Notes under the pieces: model-generated
The model's input: only the letters and a program-made list of their open reading frames with translations
What the model was told of the DNA's origin: nothing
Database searches by the model: none
Shown here: piece by piece, positions 42,354 through 51,859 of the stretch
Position numbering within the stretch: position 1 is the first letter of the stretch
Layout: each line of letters starts with the position of its first letter
Made by a program: the position numbers and the translations under genes
Assembly (NCBI GenBank): GCA_947627765.1
Contig: CANQXA010000010.1
Location: 1 to 53,064, forward strand
Direction of reading: 5' to 3'
Length of the DNA stretch: 53,064 bases
Source of the DNA: an uncultured Clostridia bacterium
Lineage (GTDB): Bacteria; Bacillota; Clostridia; Christensenellales; Borkfalkiaceae

Positions 42354-42490
42354 TTTTCTGTTTGCGCGGGGAAACGGGCGGTTTTCCGCGGTTTTTGCGG
42401 TATGTTCGGGGGGAATTGCGCCCCCGCCGCACGGACGGTTGTCAAAACCGTGATAATTATGAAAAATAGGGAAACTTTGCTTCGAATCGC

Positions 42491-42519
42491 TTGAAAAAAT
42501 CACCTCCGTGTGATACAAT
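42491..42519 (+). promoter_or_regulatory. ftsH promoter
   Basis: TTGAAA, 17-bp spacer, TACAAT (42514-42519). The 42354-42490 region holds no gene. Confidence 0.75.
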
Positions 42520-42592
42520 GAAACTGTTGCACTGCACAAACTGACCGTATGTGCGGCAAACAAACCAAGAATTTCGGAAAAGGAGATAAACT

Positions 42593-44653
42593 TTGAGCAA
42601 AACGGTAAAAGGGATCATCGTCGCCGTGCTCGTGCTCGTTCTCGGGATCGGGATCTATTTCTTTGTCACCACCTATTTACGCAACGGAAAGGAGATCGAC
42701 CAGAGCGAGTTTTTCGAACGTATCGAGGACGAACGCGCCATCCGCGGCGAAGACGGGCAGATCATCGAGGAGCGCGGGAAGTACACCGACGCACAGCAGT
42801 TCGTCAAGATCCATGTGGACGGCGTGCGCATCTACGGCTATACCTCGGCGAACGCGCGCAACTATGCTTTCTGGGCGGATACGACGATGGGGCAGAACAG
42901 TATCCCCCTCAACGAAAAGATCGAGGAGTGGACGCAGCTCTTGAAGGAGCAGGGCGTCGAGCTCGTCATCTCCGCCGCCGATCCCAATGCGGGGTCGGGC
43001 TGGGGCAACTTCCTCTACATCGCGATCCTCGTGCTCGGCGTCGTCATGTTCTTCGTCATTTTGCGGATGACGAGCGGCGGAAGCGGCAAGATCATGAACT
43101 TCGGCAAGACCAAGGCGCGCGTAACGACCAATATCAAAGTGCGGTTCTCGGACGTCGCAGGCGCGGAAGAGGAGAAAGAGGAGCTCGCCGAAGTGGTGGA
43201 GTTCCTCAAAAATCCCAAAAAGTTCTCCGACCTCGGCGCGAAGATCCCCAAGGGGGTCCTCCTCGTAGGCCCTCCCGGGACAGGGAAAACGCTCTTCGCC
43301 CGCGCCGTCGCGGGGGAGGCGGGCGTGCCCTTCTTCTCCGCCAGCGGTTCGGATTTCGTCGAGATGTATGTGGGCGTCGGCGCTTCGCGCGTGCGCGACC
43401 TCTTCGATCTCGCCAAGCGCAACCAGCCCTGCATCATCTTCATCGATGAGATCGACGCCGTGGGACGTCAGCGCGGCGCAGGGCTCGGCGGCGGTCACGA
43501 CGAGCGCGAGCAGACCCTCAACCAGATCCTCGTCCAAATGGACGGCTTCGAGACCAACGAGGGCGTCATCGTCATGGCGGCGACCAACCGCGCCGACATC
43601 CTCGACAGCGCTCTGCTCCGTCCCGGCCGCTTCGACCGCCAGATTTACGTCCACCTGCCCGATGTTAAGGGGCGTGAACAAATATTGAAGGTACACGCGC
43701 GCAACAAGCCGCTCGCACCCGACGTCAACTTTAAGGTCATCGCGCGGATCACGAGCGGGTTCTCGGGCGCCGACCTTGCCAACCTTCTCAACGAGGCGGC
43801 GATCCTTGCCGCCCGCGCGGGCAAGCCGCTCATCGGCAATCTCGAGCTCTACGAGGGGATCAACAAGGTCATTATGGGTCCCCAAAAGAAGAGCCGCGTC
43901 GTCACCGAGGCGGATAAGAAGTGCACGGCGTACCATGAGGCGGGCCATGCCATCCTCGCCAAGCTGTGCGAGCACAACGACAACGTGCAGGAAGTCTCCA
44001 TCATTCCCCGCGGCGCGGCGGCGGGTTACACGCTCACCCGCCCCGAGACGGACGACAACGACATGACCGTCAACAAGCTCAACGACTTCATCTGCATGGC
44101 GCTCGGCGGAAGAGTTGCGGAGGAGATCGTCATCCACGACGTCTCCGCGGGTGCGTCCAACGACATCCAAAAAGTCACCCAAATGGCGCGCAAGATGGTC
44201 ACCGAATGGGGGATGAGCGAACGGCTCGGTCCCATCGCCTACGGCAACGACGGGCCCGTCTTCATCGGCAGGGATTTCGAACAGCGCAACACCTACTCCG
44301 AAGAGACCGCCGGCATCATCGACGAGGAGGTCAAGGCGATCGTGCAGAAGGCGTACGACCGCGCGAAGAAGCTCCTCCTCGAAAACCGTCCCATCCTCGA
44401 CAACATGGCGCGCGTGCTCGTGGAGCGCGAGACCATCTACACCGCCGAGGTGGATATGCTCATGAAGGGCGCCTCGTATAAGGACGTCCTCGCCTACATG
44501 GAGGACCACGACAAGACCTCGCCCGACAATCCGTTCGGAAAGGTCGTGACGGAATCGGCGCCCACCATGCCCGCGGAGGAGCCCGCAAAACCGCAAGATC
44601 CGCCCGCTGAGAGCGGAGAAGACCAAAACGACGCGCCCCATGACCGTGAATAA
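42593..44653 (+). CDS. ftsH: ATP-dependent zinc metalloprotease FtsH
   Basis: This 686-residue protein starts at TTG (AAGGAGATAAAC ahead). Helix 1 ~ residues 7-26, extracytoplasmic part, helix 2 ~141-158. AAA+ domain: Walker A GPPGTGKT (226-233), Walker [34 protein letters not shown]. Protease zinc site HEAGH and the later conserved Asp region. Degrades misfolded membrane proteins. It has an acidic C-terminal tail. Upstream tilS/hpt are missing; the oriC-like region takes their place. Confidence 0.96.
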   Translation: MSKTVKGIIVAVLVLVLGIGIYFFVTTYLRNGKEIDQSEFFERIEDERAIRGEDGQIIEERGKYTDAQQFVKIHVDGVRIYGYTSANARNYAFWADTTMGQNSIPLNEKIEEWTQLLKEQGVELVISAADPNAGSGWGNFLYIAILVLGVVMFFVILRMTSGGSGKIMNFGKTKARVTTNIKVRFSDVAGAEEEKEELAEVVEFLKNPKKFSDLGAKIPKGVLLVGPPGTGKTLFARAVAGEAGVPFFSASGSDFVEMYVGVGASRVRDLFDLAKRNQPCIIFIDEIDAVGRQRGAGLGGGHDEREQTLNQILVQMDGFETNEGVIVMAATNRADILDSALLRPGRFDRQIYVHLPDVKGREQILKVHARNKPLAPDVNFKVIARITSGFSGADLANLLNEAAILAARAGKPLIGNLELYEGINKVIMGPQKKSRVVTEADKKCTAYHEAGHAILAKLCEHNDNVQEVSIIPRGAAAGYTLTRPETDDNDMTVNKLNDFICMALGGRVAEEIVIHDVSAGASNDIQKVTQMARKMVTEWGMSERLGPIAYGNDGPVFIGRDFEQRNTYSEETAGIIDEEVKAIVQKAYDRAKKLLLENRPILDNMARVLVERETIYTAEVDMLMKGASYKDVLAYMEDHDKTSPDNPFGKVVTESAPTMPAEEPAKPQDPPAESGEDQNDAPHDRE

Positions 44654-44741
44654 CGGCACGGGCGCGGACATGGGTAGGCTGTAATTTCTTCGGGGCGCAT
44701 AGAATTTTTGCGTCCCGAACAAAACGGGGAGGGGATGAAAA

Positions 44742-45632
44742 ATGGCAAAAGGGATCGGAAGAGGGCTCTCTGCATTGTTTGAGGGGGGCGACGCCTACCG
44801 TGCGGCGCTCGGTCCCGCCGTGCAGGAGAGCGCGCCGTCCGAAGTCCCCCTTTCCAAAATATTTCCCAATCCCGCACAGCCGCGCAAGACGTTCGACGAA
44901 AACGCGCTGAATGATCTTACCAACTCCATCCGCGAGCACGGCGTCATCTCGCCGCTCGTCGTCAACCGCAATCCCGACGGGACCTTTCTGATCATCGCGG
45001 GCGAACGCAGGTACCGCGCGGCGATCCGCGCAGGGCTCGAGCGCGTCCCCGTCGTGATCCGCGAACTCGGCGAGAAGGAGATCCAGGAGATCGCGCTCAT
45101 CGAAAATTTACAGCGGGAGGACCTCAACCCCATCGAGGCGGCGTACGGCATGAAGCGGCTGATGGAGGAGCATCACCTCACGCAGGAAGTGCTTGCGGAG
45201 CGCATCGGGAAGAGCCGCCCCGCCATCGCAAATACGTTAAGACTGCTCACTTTGTCGGACGAGGTCGTGGACATGGTACGGTCGGAGAAGCTCTCGGCCG
45301 GTCATGCGCGCACGTTGGTCCCCGTAAAAAAGGAACAGCAGGCGGCGATTGCGCGGGAGATCATCAAGGAAGGCTGGTCGGTGCGGGAAGCCGAGCGCGC
45401 GGTCAAGCAATTCCTCAATCCGCCCGAAGTGCTCGCCAAGACGAGGGAGCGGAAGAACGCCGTATCGAGCGCCGAGCTCAAACATCTCGTCGAGCGGCTG
45501 CGCCTCACCTTCCGCACAAAAGTCTCCCTCATCGGGACGGAGAAGAAGGGCAGGATCTACATCGACTACTACACCCGCGACGATCTCGAGCGCATTTCGG
45601 AGATCCTCGACCTCATCGACAACATTCATTGA
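44742..45632 (+). CDS. parB: Chromosome partitioning protein ParB (Spo0J)
   Basis: This 296-residue protein begins MAKGIGRGLSALF. The CTP-binding boxes are NPAQPRKTFDENALNDLTNSI and GERRYRAAIRAG, then IALIENLQREDLNPIEAA. The helix-turn-helix is LTQEVLAERIGKSRPAIANTLRLL. C-terminal dimer helix ends the protein. parA is not next to it (88-base gap to ftsH, containing a GGACATGGGTA copy), unlike most genomes. Its targets are the parS sites at 42.3 kb. Confidence 0.95.
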   Translation: MAKGIGRGLSALFEGGDAYRAALGPAVQESAPSEVPLSKIFPNPAQPRKTFDENALNDLTNSIREHGVISPLVVNRNPDGTFLIIAGERRYRAAIRAGLERVPVVIRELGEKEIQEIALIENLQREDLNPIEAAYGMKRLMEEHHLTQEVLAERIGKSRPAIANTLRLLTLSDEVVDMVRSEKLSAGHARTLVPVKKEQQAAIAREIIKEGWSVREAERAVKQFLNPPEVLAKTRERKNAVSSAELKHLVERLRLTFRTKVSLIGTEKKGRIYIDYYTRDDLERISEILDLIDNIH

Positions 45633-45642
45633 CGAAAACGAC

Positions 45643-45679
45643 AAGGAGCCGCCCCGAAGCAATTCGGGGCTTTCATATG
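45643..45679 (+). promoter_or_regulatory. Hairpin between a Shine-Dalgarno and the start codon
   Basis: AAGGAG (45643-45648) is followed by an 8-bp stem GCCCCGAA / TTCGGGGC (45651-45670) with a GCAA loop, then TTTCAT and ATG (45677). Without the hairpin the spacing is too long; with it folded the distance becomes normal. It may also act as a weak terminator for parB. Confidence 0.5.
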
Positions 45680-47089
45680 GAATTTCGGGAATTCGACCGT
45701 ACGGACCAACACTGCTTTGCACCCTATTTCGAGGCGCAGAAACTGCACATCGCGGATTTTTCCCGCGCCTTCCTCTTCATGTGGCAGAAGGCGCTCAAAC
45801 CCAAGTACGCCATCGTGGAGAACTGCCTCGTGCTGAAAGAGATGTACGCGGGCAAGTGCTACTTCCACTATCCGCTCTCCCGCACGGGGGACAGAGAGGA
45901 GGAGACGCGCGCGATCGCCGCCCTCGAAGATCTTTGCCGCGACCGCGGCGAACGTCTGCACTTCACAAACGTTCCGAAGAGCCGCATTACGGACATGGTA
46001 TGCCGCTACGGGACCGATGTGCTCGTCAGCAACCGCAGAAAGTGGCGGGATTACCTCTACCGCGCCGAAGATTTCAAAGAATACGCGGGAAGCGGGTATG
46101 CGGGGCAGCGGAACCACGTCAGAAAATTCAAGAAACTCTACCCCGATTGGCGGTTTTCCGAAGCCTCTCCCTCGGACATGGGTGCCGTGGAAGAGTTCTT
46201 ACACCGCTATGAGGCGGTACAAAGGAGCAAGGAGAACAGGATCGCCGAAGAGGAGATGGACGAAGTCTATGCCCTTCTGCCCCACCTCGAAGGGCTCGGG
46301 CTCAAAGCGGGCATTCTCACCGCGGGCGGGGAGATCATCGGCTTCTCGGCGGGCGAGCTGTGCGGCGACATGATGGTCATCCACATCGAAAAGGCGCTCC
46401 GCGGCTACGAGGGCGCCTATCCCACGCTGGCGCAGGAGTTTGCGCGCGCGTTTGCGGGCGATGCAAAGTACGTCAACCGCATGGACGACGCCGGCGATCT
46501 CGGGCTGAGGAAGTCGAAATTGCAGTACCGCCCCGCAGAGATCGTGGATAAGTACAATGTCACCCCGCGGCGTCCCATCGACCTTCTCTCGTCCCTCCCC
46601 GTCGTAAAGAGCGAGAGACTTGTCCTGCGCGCCGTGGAGGATGGGGACGTCCTCCGCTATGCCGCGCTCGCGGGCGACGTCGTCCGCAACCGCTATTGGG
46701 GGTACGATTGGCGGGCCGACCACACCTCTCCCGCGCCCGAAGTATTCTTAAAGGACGCGCGCGAAGACTTTGCGGGGCGGAGGGAAGTCCCGCTCGGGAT
46801 CTATTTGGGGCAGGAGCTCGCGGGGGAGGCCGTCGTGCACCGTTTCGGGTACCGCGGGGAGGCGGAGATCGGCGTACGGCTCTTCGAAGAGTACGAAGGG
46901 CGGGGGATCGCGGCAGAGGCGGTCCGCGCGTACACCGATCACGCGTTCTCGAATTGGGACCTCGGGCGCATGGAAGCGAAATGTTTCCGCGAGAACGAAC
47001 GCTCGCGCAGGATGCTCCTTTCTGCGGGGATGCGCGAATGCGGCGCGGACGGGACGTATTTCTACTTTTTCCGCACGCCCGAGATGTAA
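45677..47089 (+). CDS. Fusion of a DUF2156/LPG-synthase-like domain and a GNAT acetyltransferase
   Basis: This 470-residue protein. N-terminal ~1-295 (FREFDRTDQHCFAPYFEAQKLHIADFSRAFLFMW, RKWRDYLYRAEDFKEYAGSGYAGQRNHVRKFKKLYP) resembles the DUF2156 acyltransferase domain found in aminoacyl-lipid synthases. C-terminal ~310-470 is a RimJ/RimL-type GNAT (SERLVLRAVEDGDVLRYAAL, GYRGEAEIGVRLFEEYEGRGIAAEAVRAY, ENERSRRMLLSAGM). Both halves are acyl-CoA/aminoacyl-transfer folds; substrates unknown. It follows parB by 44 bases. Confidence 0.8.
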   Translation: MEFREFDRTDQHCFAPYFEAQKLHIADFSRAFLFMWQKALKPKYAIVENCLVLKEMYAGKCYFHYPLSRTGDREEETRAIAALEDLCRDRGERLHFTNVPKSRITDMVCRYGTDVLVSNRRKWRDYLYRAEDFKEYAGSGYAGQRNHVRKFKKLYPDWRFSEASPSDMGAVEEFLHRYEAVQRSKENRIAEEEMDEVYALLPHLEGLGLKAGILTAGGEIIGFSAGELCGDMMVIHIEKALRGYEGAYPTLAQEFARAFAGDAKYVNRMDDAGDLGLRKSKLQYRPAEIVDKYNVTPRRPIDLLSSLPVVKSERLVLRAVEDGDVLRYAALAGDVVRNRYWGYDWRADHTSPAPEVFLKDAREDFAGRREVPLGIYLGQELAGEAVVHRFGYRGEAEIGVRLFEEYEGRGIAAEAVRAYTDHAFSNWDLGRMEAKCFRENERSRRMLLSAGMRECGADGTYFYFFRTPEM

Positions 47090-47304
47090 AACGCGGCATT
47101 CCCGCCTTCCCAAAGACCCAAAACGCGGGAAAAAAATCCATAACGTGCCGAAATACAAGATATGGTGCCGAAAAAGGAGGAAGCCCCGCCCATCTTGCGG
47201 ATCGGCTCTAAGAAAATTGAGAAAATCGGGAATTTTTTGGTGAAAACGCCCAAAAAAAGACAAAAAAAAGATGAATGTTTCACAAAAAAATTTTCGAAAT
47301 AACA

Positions 47305-47333
47305 TTGACAACCCCCCGAAAGTGTGCTATGAT
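47305..47333 (+). promoter_or_regulatory. Promoter upstream of the ABC importer operon
   Basis: TTGACA, 17-bp spacer, TATGAT (47328-47333). The predicted leader of about 255 bases contains a terminator-like hairpin. Confidence 0.75.
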
Positions 47334-47381
47334 TGTTGCAGTACAGACAATGACGACAGGGGGGAAGTCATGGAATGATGT

Positions 47382-47450
47382 GCATTCGTTTATTTTTTCG
47401 CGCACTCTTTTTATGAAGAGCGCAAGCAAAAATATACGAATGCTTTTTTT
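47382..47450 (+). terminator. Leader attenuator or small RNA terminator
   Basis: GCATTCGT pairs with ACGAATGC (47436-47443), enclosing a further stem around GCGC...CTCTT / AAGAG...CGC, and is followed by seven T. The next gene starts 146 bases later. Read-through would be controlled, or a ~110-base RNA would be released. Confidence 0.7.
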
Positions 47451-47595
47451 ATTCCGGCGAAACGTTGAAGTCATTCCCGAAACGTGACCGGACCGACCTT
47501 GCGGGCTCCGCGTATCCCCCAAACGCGCGGAAAACGGAAGGAAAGCGAGGGAGCAAAGTAGGGGTACAAAAAAATTTTTATAAGAGGTAAGAGGA

Positions 47596-50568
47596 ATGAA
47601 CAAGAGGAAACTGGTAAGAAATGTTTCTCTCGTCGCGCTCTCGGCTGTCATGATGTGCGGCACTGCCGCCGTTTTTGCCGGCTGCGGAGGCGGCGGAGGC
47701 GCTTACAACCTGACCGTCAATATCTTCTGTAATGATACCGACGCCGCAACGAACAGAAAGATCTGTAACGATTGGGCGGCCGAGTACACGCAGAAGTTGC
47801 AGGCGGACGGCGTCATCGGTGAAGATCAGGAGATCACCGTAACGTTCCGTTACAACAACAACACCGACAGATACTTCGACGCGCTCATGAGAAACTATTC
47901 GTCGGGCAAAGCGGCGGATATCGTCTATCTTTCGCCGAAGTACGTCAAGAGCTGGGTCCAGCTCGGCAGAGTTATGGACATCTCGGGCTACATCGATCCC
48001 GAAGATGAAGATACCATCAGCAGGCTCAACGGCATTTGGAACGGCTCCCTCGGTCTCTACGGCTACGCAGGGCAGAAGGGCAACCTCGCCGAAGGCTACA
48101 TGATGGGCGACGCGCTCACCTATAAGACCGCGGCGGATGGCGTCAAGCCCGGCTTCTACACCGAAGGCGGCGTCAAGGCAGGTCTCTACGGCCTTCCCAA
48201 GGACTACTCCAACTTCGTCACCGGCTTCAACGGGAAATTCTTCACCGAAGACCTCAAGAAGGCGATGACCACCCAGACGGCGACCACCCAGCGCAACGTC
48301 AAGGGCGCCCGCGGCTTCACCGCAGATCTCACCTTCACCGGCGAGGGCGAAACCGATACCATCACGTACGAGGTCGACGGTACCTATACCAACCCTTACA
48401 CGAAAGAGGAGATGACGGCTAAGATCGGCGAGCCCGCTCCCATCATCAACATCGGCGTTCCCACCCGGTATAAGCCCTACAACTTCTACCGCTTCGCCAA
48501 CTTCACCTCCGCGCTCGAAGGCAACGATCCCATCGCGCTCTCCGTTTCGCTCTGGTCGGAAGACGTCACCGGCGACGGCGAAGGCGACGGGTATGTCGTG
48601 ACCATCCCCGGCTTCCCCGGCGAGACCTTCGAGATTGAAGACGCGAACATCGAAGGCTTCACCGCCGATCCCAACGCGATCTACGATACGTCGATCGGGC
48701 ACATCACCTACACCTATCAGGAGTTCGGCGCTCTGACGTGGGCGATCTGCTACTACTACAACACCTTCAACTGGAACTGCAAGGACGCAGACAACGACGC
48801 GCAAGAGTTTGACATCAATAAGACGACCTCCGGTACGGCGGGCATCAAGATGGGCTCGGGCGTTCTGACCAACGTCTATGGCAACGACCAGTACGAGGGC
48901 GCTCCCAACCCCACCCTCTATCTCCTGCCTTGGCTCTATGGCAACGACGCGGATTTCATCGACCAGAACTCCACCCGTGCCATCGCCGGCACTTCCGGCA
49001 ATGCCGCGGATTACAGCACGCTCAACACCATCGCCAAGATGCGCGAGGAGTATGAGAAGAATGCCGCGACCGAAAAGGGCGAGACGCGCGTAAGGCTCAA
49101 GCTCGACGGGACGACCGAAGACCGCCAGATCTCCTACGGCGCGAACACGCAGGCGTTCATCGATACCTACGGCGCATTCCTCGAATACGGCTCCACCTGG
49201 AACGGCAACTGCGGCAACTGCGGCGACGAGCCTTCCACCAAGTCCGATAACGGTTGGTCGTTCTTCCGCTCGGGCGCAGAAGTCTTCTACGGCGCAGGTA
49301 CGTGGGACTCCGCGACGAGAAACGAATCCGACCTCCGCAGCGGGCCCGAAGGCTACTGCGATTATCAGCTCCTTCCTCAGTGCGTCGGCGAAAAGTATGC
49401 GCTGTTCAGCACCGTGAAGGACGGCTTCTACGACTATCAGACGTACGTCGCCTCCGATCCGAGCGAAGAAGCTACGAAGTACTCGAAACTCGAAGACGCG
49501 ACCGATGTTCCCACCGCGCCTTATGATATGGAAGACATCTATAAGAATCAGGTCCTCCGTCAGAACAAGTGGGGCGCCCGTATGGACTCCGTCGGGTTCG
49601 CGGCAAACGCTTCCCTTCTCAACAAGAAGGATAAGGAAGCATGGAAGGCAGCCGGCGCCGTCGACCTTATCATGGCGCTCTCCATCGGCGAAGCCAACCA
49701 GGTCACCCTTACCTACTCGGGTGCGCAGATCCCCAACTTCCAGGAGCAGTGCGTTGACTTCCTCAACTACTCCAACAAGAAGTATGTCGGCGGCGAGCTG
49801 ATCAACAACGACAAGTATGTTGCGGACGGCGCCTTCTCGAAGATGATCACCCCCGAAGGCAGTGCGACCGTCACGGGCGCAGAGGGCAAAGCTCTTTGGG
49901 ACGCTTACTACCAGGTCGCCTATGATATGGACCAGGCGGCCCGCGGGCTCGGCAGCTTCCGCGGCCAGAGCGGTAAGACCGTCGCCGAATTCCTCAGCCT
50001 CTACACCCTCGACGAGAACGGCGTCGGCAAGTTGCTCCAGGCGGGTGCGGCGAATGCAGGGAAGATCTATGTAAACGGCGCATATCAGAACATCGAACAC
50101 GATCCTCAGTACGACAGCGTCAAACTCAGCGAGTTCACGGGCGAAATTTCCAAGCGCGCGTTCGCGATGAAGATCCTCTATATGACCACCTTCACCTATG
50201 CGGACCGCGATCTCAACCTCCGTATGCAGTACGGCCTCAACTCCGCGCGTGACTCCGCGATGTACACCTACAACGTCGAGTGGATCAACCTCATCACGAT
50301 GCGTAACAACGGTATGGCTCTCGCTTACAACCTCTGCCAGCCTCTTACGCAGGCGCAGATCAAATCCTACGGCAATGCCGCAGGCGGCGCGAATGCGAAG
50401 CTCGTCTTCAACTACATGGTCAAGAAGCTCGCAAGCGAAGATCTGCCCGGCGGTATGTATCAGACCGCGGCGGCGTTCCTTCTCAGGACGGCTCAGCAGG
50501 TCCAGGATAAGCTCGACCAGGCGATCGCGGCAGAGAAGGCTGAAATCGAAAAGGTTCAGGGCAATTAA
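47596..50568 (+). CDS. Very large lipoprotein substrate-binding protein of a sugar ABC importer
   Basis: This 990-residue protein has a signal peptide with lipobox FAGC (Cys ~34). The start of the mature part (YNLTVNIFCNDTDAATNRKICNDWAAEYTQ and KAADIVYLSPKYVKSWVQLG) resembles extracellular family 1 sugar-binding proteins, normally ~420-550 residues. The second half adds long Tyr/Asn/Asp-rich sections. TAAGAGGTAAGAGGA precedes ATG. Two permeases follow, 79 and 15 bases apart. Ligand is probably an oligosaccharide, but this is inferred from the neighbours. Confidence 0.85.
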   Translation: MNKRKLVRNVSLVALSAVMMCGTAAVFAGCGGGGGAYNLTVNIFCNDTDAATNRKICNDWAAEYTQKLQADGVIGEDQEITVTFRYNNNTDRYFDALMRNYSSGKAADIVYLSPKYVKSWVQLGRVMDISGYIDPEDEDTISRLNGIWNGSLGLYGYAGQKGNLAEGYMMGDALTYKTAADGVKPGFYTEGGVKAGLYGLPKDYSNFVTGFNGKFFTEDLKKAMTTQTATTQRNVKGARGFTADLTFTGEGETDTITYEVDGTYTNPYTKEEMTAKIGEPAPIINIGVPTRYKPYNFYRFANFTSALEGNDPIALSVSLWSEDVTGDGEGDGYVVTIPGFPGETFEIEDANIEGFTADPNAIYDTSIGHITYTYQEFGALTWAICYYYNTFNWNCKDADNDAQEFDINKTTSGTAGIKMGSGVLTNVYGNDQYEGAPNPTLYLLPWLYGNDADFIDQNSTRAIAGTSGNAADYSTLNTIAKMREEYEKNAATEKGETRVRLKLDGTTEDRQISYGANTQAFIDTYGAFLEYGSTWNGNCGNCGDEPSTKSDNGWSFFRSGAEVFYGAGTWDSATRNESDLRSGPEGYCDYQLLPQCVGEKYALFSTVKDGFYDYQTYVASDPSEEATKYSKLEDATDVPTAPYDMEDIYKNQVLRQNKWGARMDSVGFAANASLLNKKDKEAWKAAGAVDLIMALSIGEANQVTLTYSGAQIPNFQEQCVDFLNYSNKKYVGGELINNDKYVADGAFSKMITPEGSATVTGAEGKALWDAYYQVAYDMDQAARGLGSFRGQSGKTVAEFLSLYTLDENGVGKLLQAGAANAGKIYVNGAYQNIEHDPQYDSVKLSEFTGEISKRAFAMKILYMTTFTYADRDLNLRMQYGLNSARDSAMYTYNVEWINLITMRNNGMALAYNLCQPLTQAQIKSYGNAAGGANAKLVFNYMVKKLASEDLPGGMYQTAAAFLLRTAQQVQDKLDQAIAAEKAEIEKVQGN

Positions 50569-50647
50569 GTTTTTCACCTGTTCCGTAAGCGGTCTCTCTC
50601 CGCAAGGAGGGAGACCGTAAACGGATCGATTTTCAAGGAGGGAATAT

Positions 50648-51844
50648 ATGATGGAAGAAAACGTCACCTTTAACGCCTCCGAAGAAGCGGTGGAAGCCGA
50701 AATGCCGGTCGAATCCGTAGCTTCAGAGACGGCGGAAGGGAGCGTCTCCGTAAATAAGAAGAAGAGAAAGCCCATCAACCAGCAGAAATTGCAGGATAAC
50801 CTGTGGGGCTGGATCTTCTGTATCCCGTTGATCGTGGGCACGGTGTGGTTCGTCTATGCCGCGCTCATCATGGCGATCCTCCTCTCGTTCACCGACTATT
50901 CGATCGGTAACACCACCCCGCTCTTCGAGTATTTGTTCACGATGAAAGATCACATCGCGCACAGAACGGGCGTTACGGGGCAAGGTTGGGATATCGCCGG
51001 AACGACGGACGCTCTCTATTGGTATAAATTCATCTTTACAAGAAGGATCACCGCTGCCGGCGGACTTTATTCCTACCATGAGATGGGGTTCTATCTCTTC
51101 AACACGGTATTCTACATGATCGGTATCCCGATCGGTATGATCCTCGCGGTGTTCTTTGCGGTCTGTATGTCCCGCGATATCAAGGGCGGCAACGTCTTCA
51201 GAGTGCTCTATTATCTCCCCTGCGTTGCTTCCTCGATCTCCGTTGTCTACACCTTCAAGATCTTGTTCGACCCGCTCGGCGTGATCAACCAAATGCTCGG
51301 GCTCGGACAATTCAAGTGGATGGACGCCGGCGCGACGACCCCGCTGACGTGGGGCGGGATGCTCCACAGCAGTAAAATGTCGGACTTCTACGTCAACCCG
51401 TACTGGTGCCAAGGTCTCTTTACCAAGCTCGTCATCGTCATCATGTCGGTTTGGAAGGGGCTCGGCGGTACGATCATCCTGTACGTTGCAGGTCTTTCGG
51501 GCGTGAACGCTTCCACGAAGGAAGCCGCGATGATCGACGGCGCCAACGGCTGGAAGATCTTTTGGAAGATCACCATGCCCGACCTGTATCCGACCATCTT
51601 CTACAACCTCGTCACTTCCGTCATCGGCGGTATGCAGATCTACGCGGAGCCCGTCCTGTTACAAGGCGAGAGCTTCATGACGTCGGGCTACGTTTCGCTG
51701 ATTTGGATCTACGGTCTGAGCCAAGGCAACCCGTTCAACGCTTATCAGGCGTCGCTCGGCGCCGCCTATGGTATGGTCCTCGCGATCATGATCCTCGTGC
51801 TCACGCTGGTCCAGTTCTGGCTCGACAGCAGGAAAGATAAATAA
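50648..51844 (+). CDS. Sugar ABC transporter permease (MalF/UgpA-like)
   Basis: This 398-residue protein has a cytoplasmic N-terminal extension (~60 residues, acidic then KKKRK), then six or more membrane helices. The EAA loop is EAAMIDGANGWKIFWKITMPDLYP, typical of the carbohydrate-uptake-1 family. GGAGGGAATAT precedes ATG. It pairs with the downstream permease. No ATPase gene lies in the window; such systems often share MsmX-like ATPases encoded elsewhere. Confidence 0.93.
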   Translation: MMEENVTFNASEEAVEAEMPVESVASETAEGSVSVNKKKRKPINQQKLQDNLWGWIFCIPLIVGTVWFVYAALIMAILLSFTDYSIGNTTPLFEYLFTMKDHIAHRTGVTGQGWDIAGTTDALYWYKFIFTRRITAAGGLYSYHEMGFYLFNTVFYMIGIPIGMILAVFFAVCMSRDIKGGNVFRVLYYLPCVASSISVVYTFKILFDPLGVINQMLGLGQFKWMDAGATTPLTWGGMLHSSKMSDFYVNPYWCQGLFTKLVIVIMSVWKGLGGTIILYVAGLSGVNASTKEAAMIDGANGWKIFWKITMPDLYPTIFYNLVTSVIGGMQIYAEPVLLQGESFMTSGYVSLIWIYGLSQGNPFNAYQASLGAAYGMVLAIMILVLTLVQFWLDSRKDK

Positions 51845-51859
51845 GGAGGGGAAAGCGAA

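Noticed and set aside
1578-46184. The 10-mer as a KOPS-like polar chromosome signal
   Set aside because: Left of 42 kb the two orientations are about equally frequent, so no replichore polarity is visible.
47578-50841. A 1087-residue minus-strand frame opposite the binding protein
   Set aside because: Same reason: shadow of a clearly signal-bearing lipoprotein gene.
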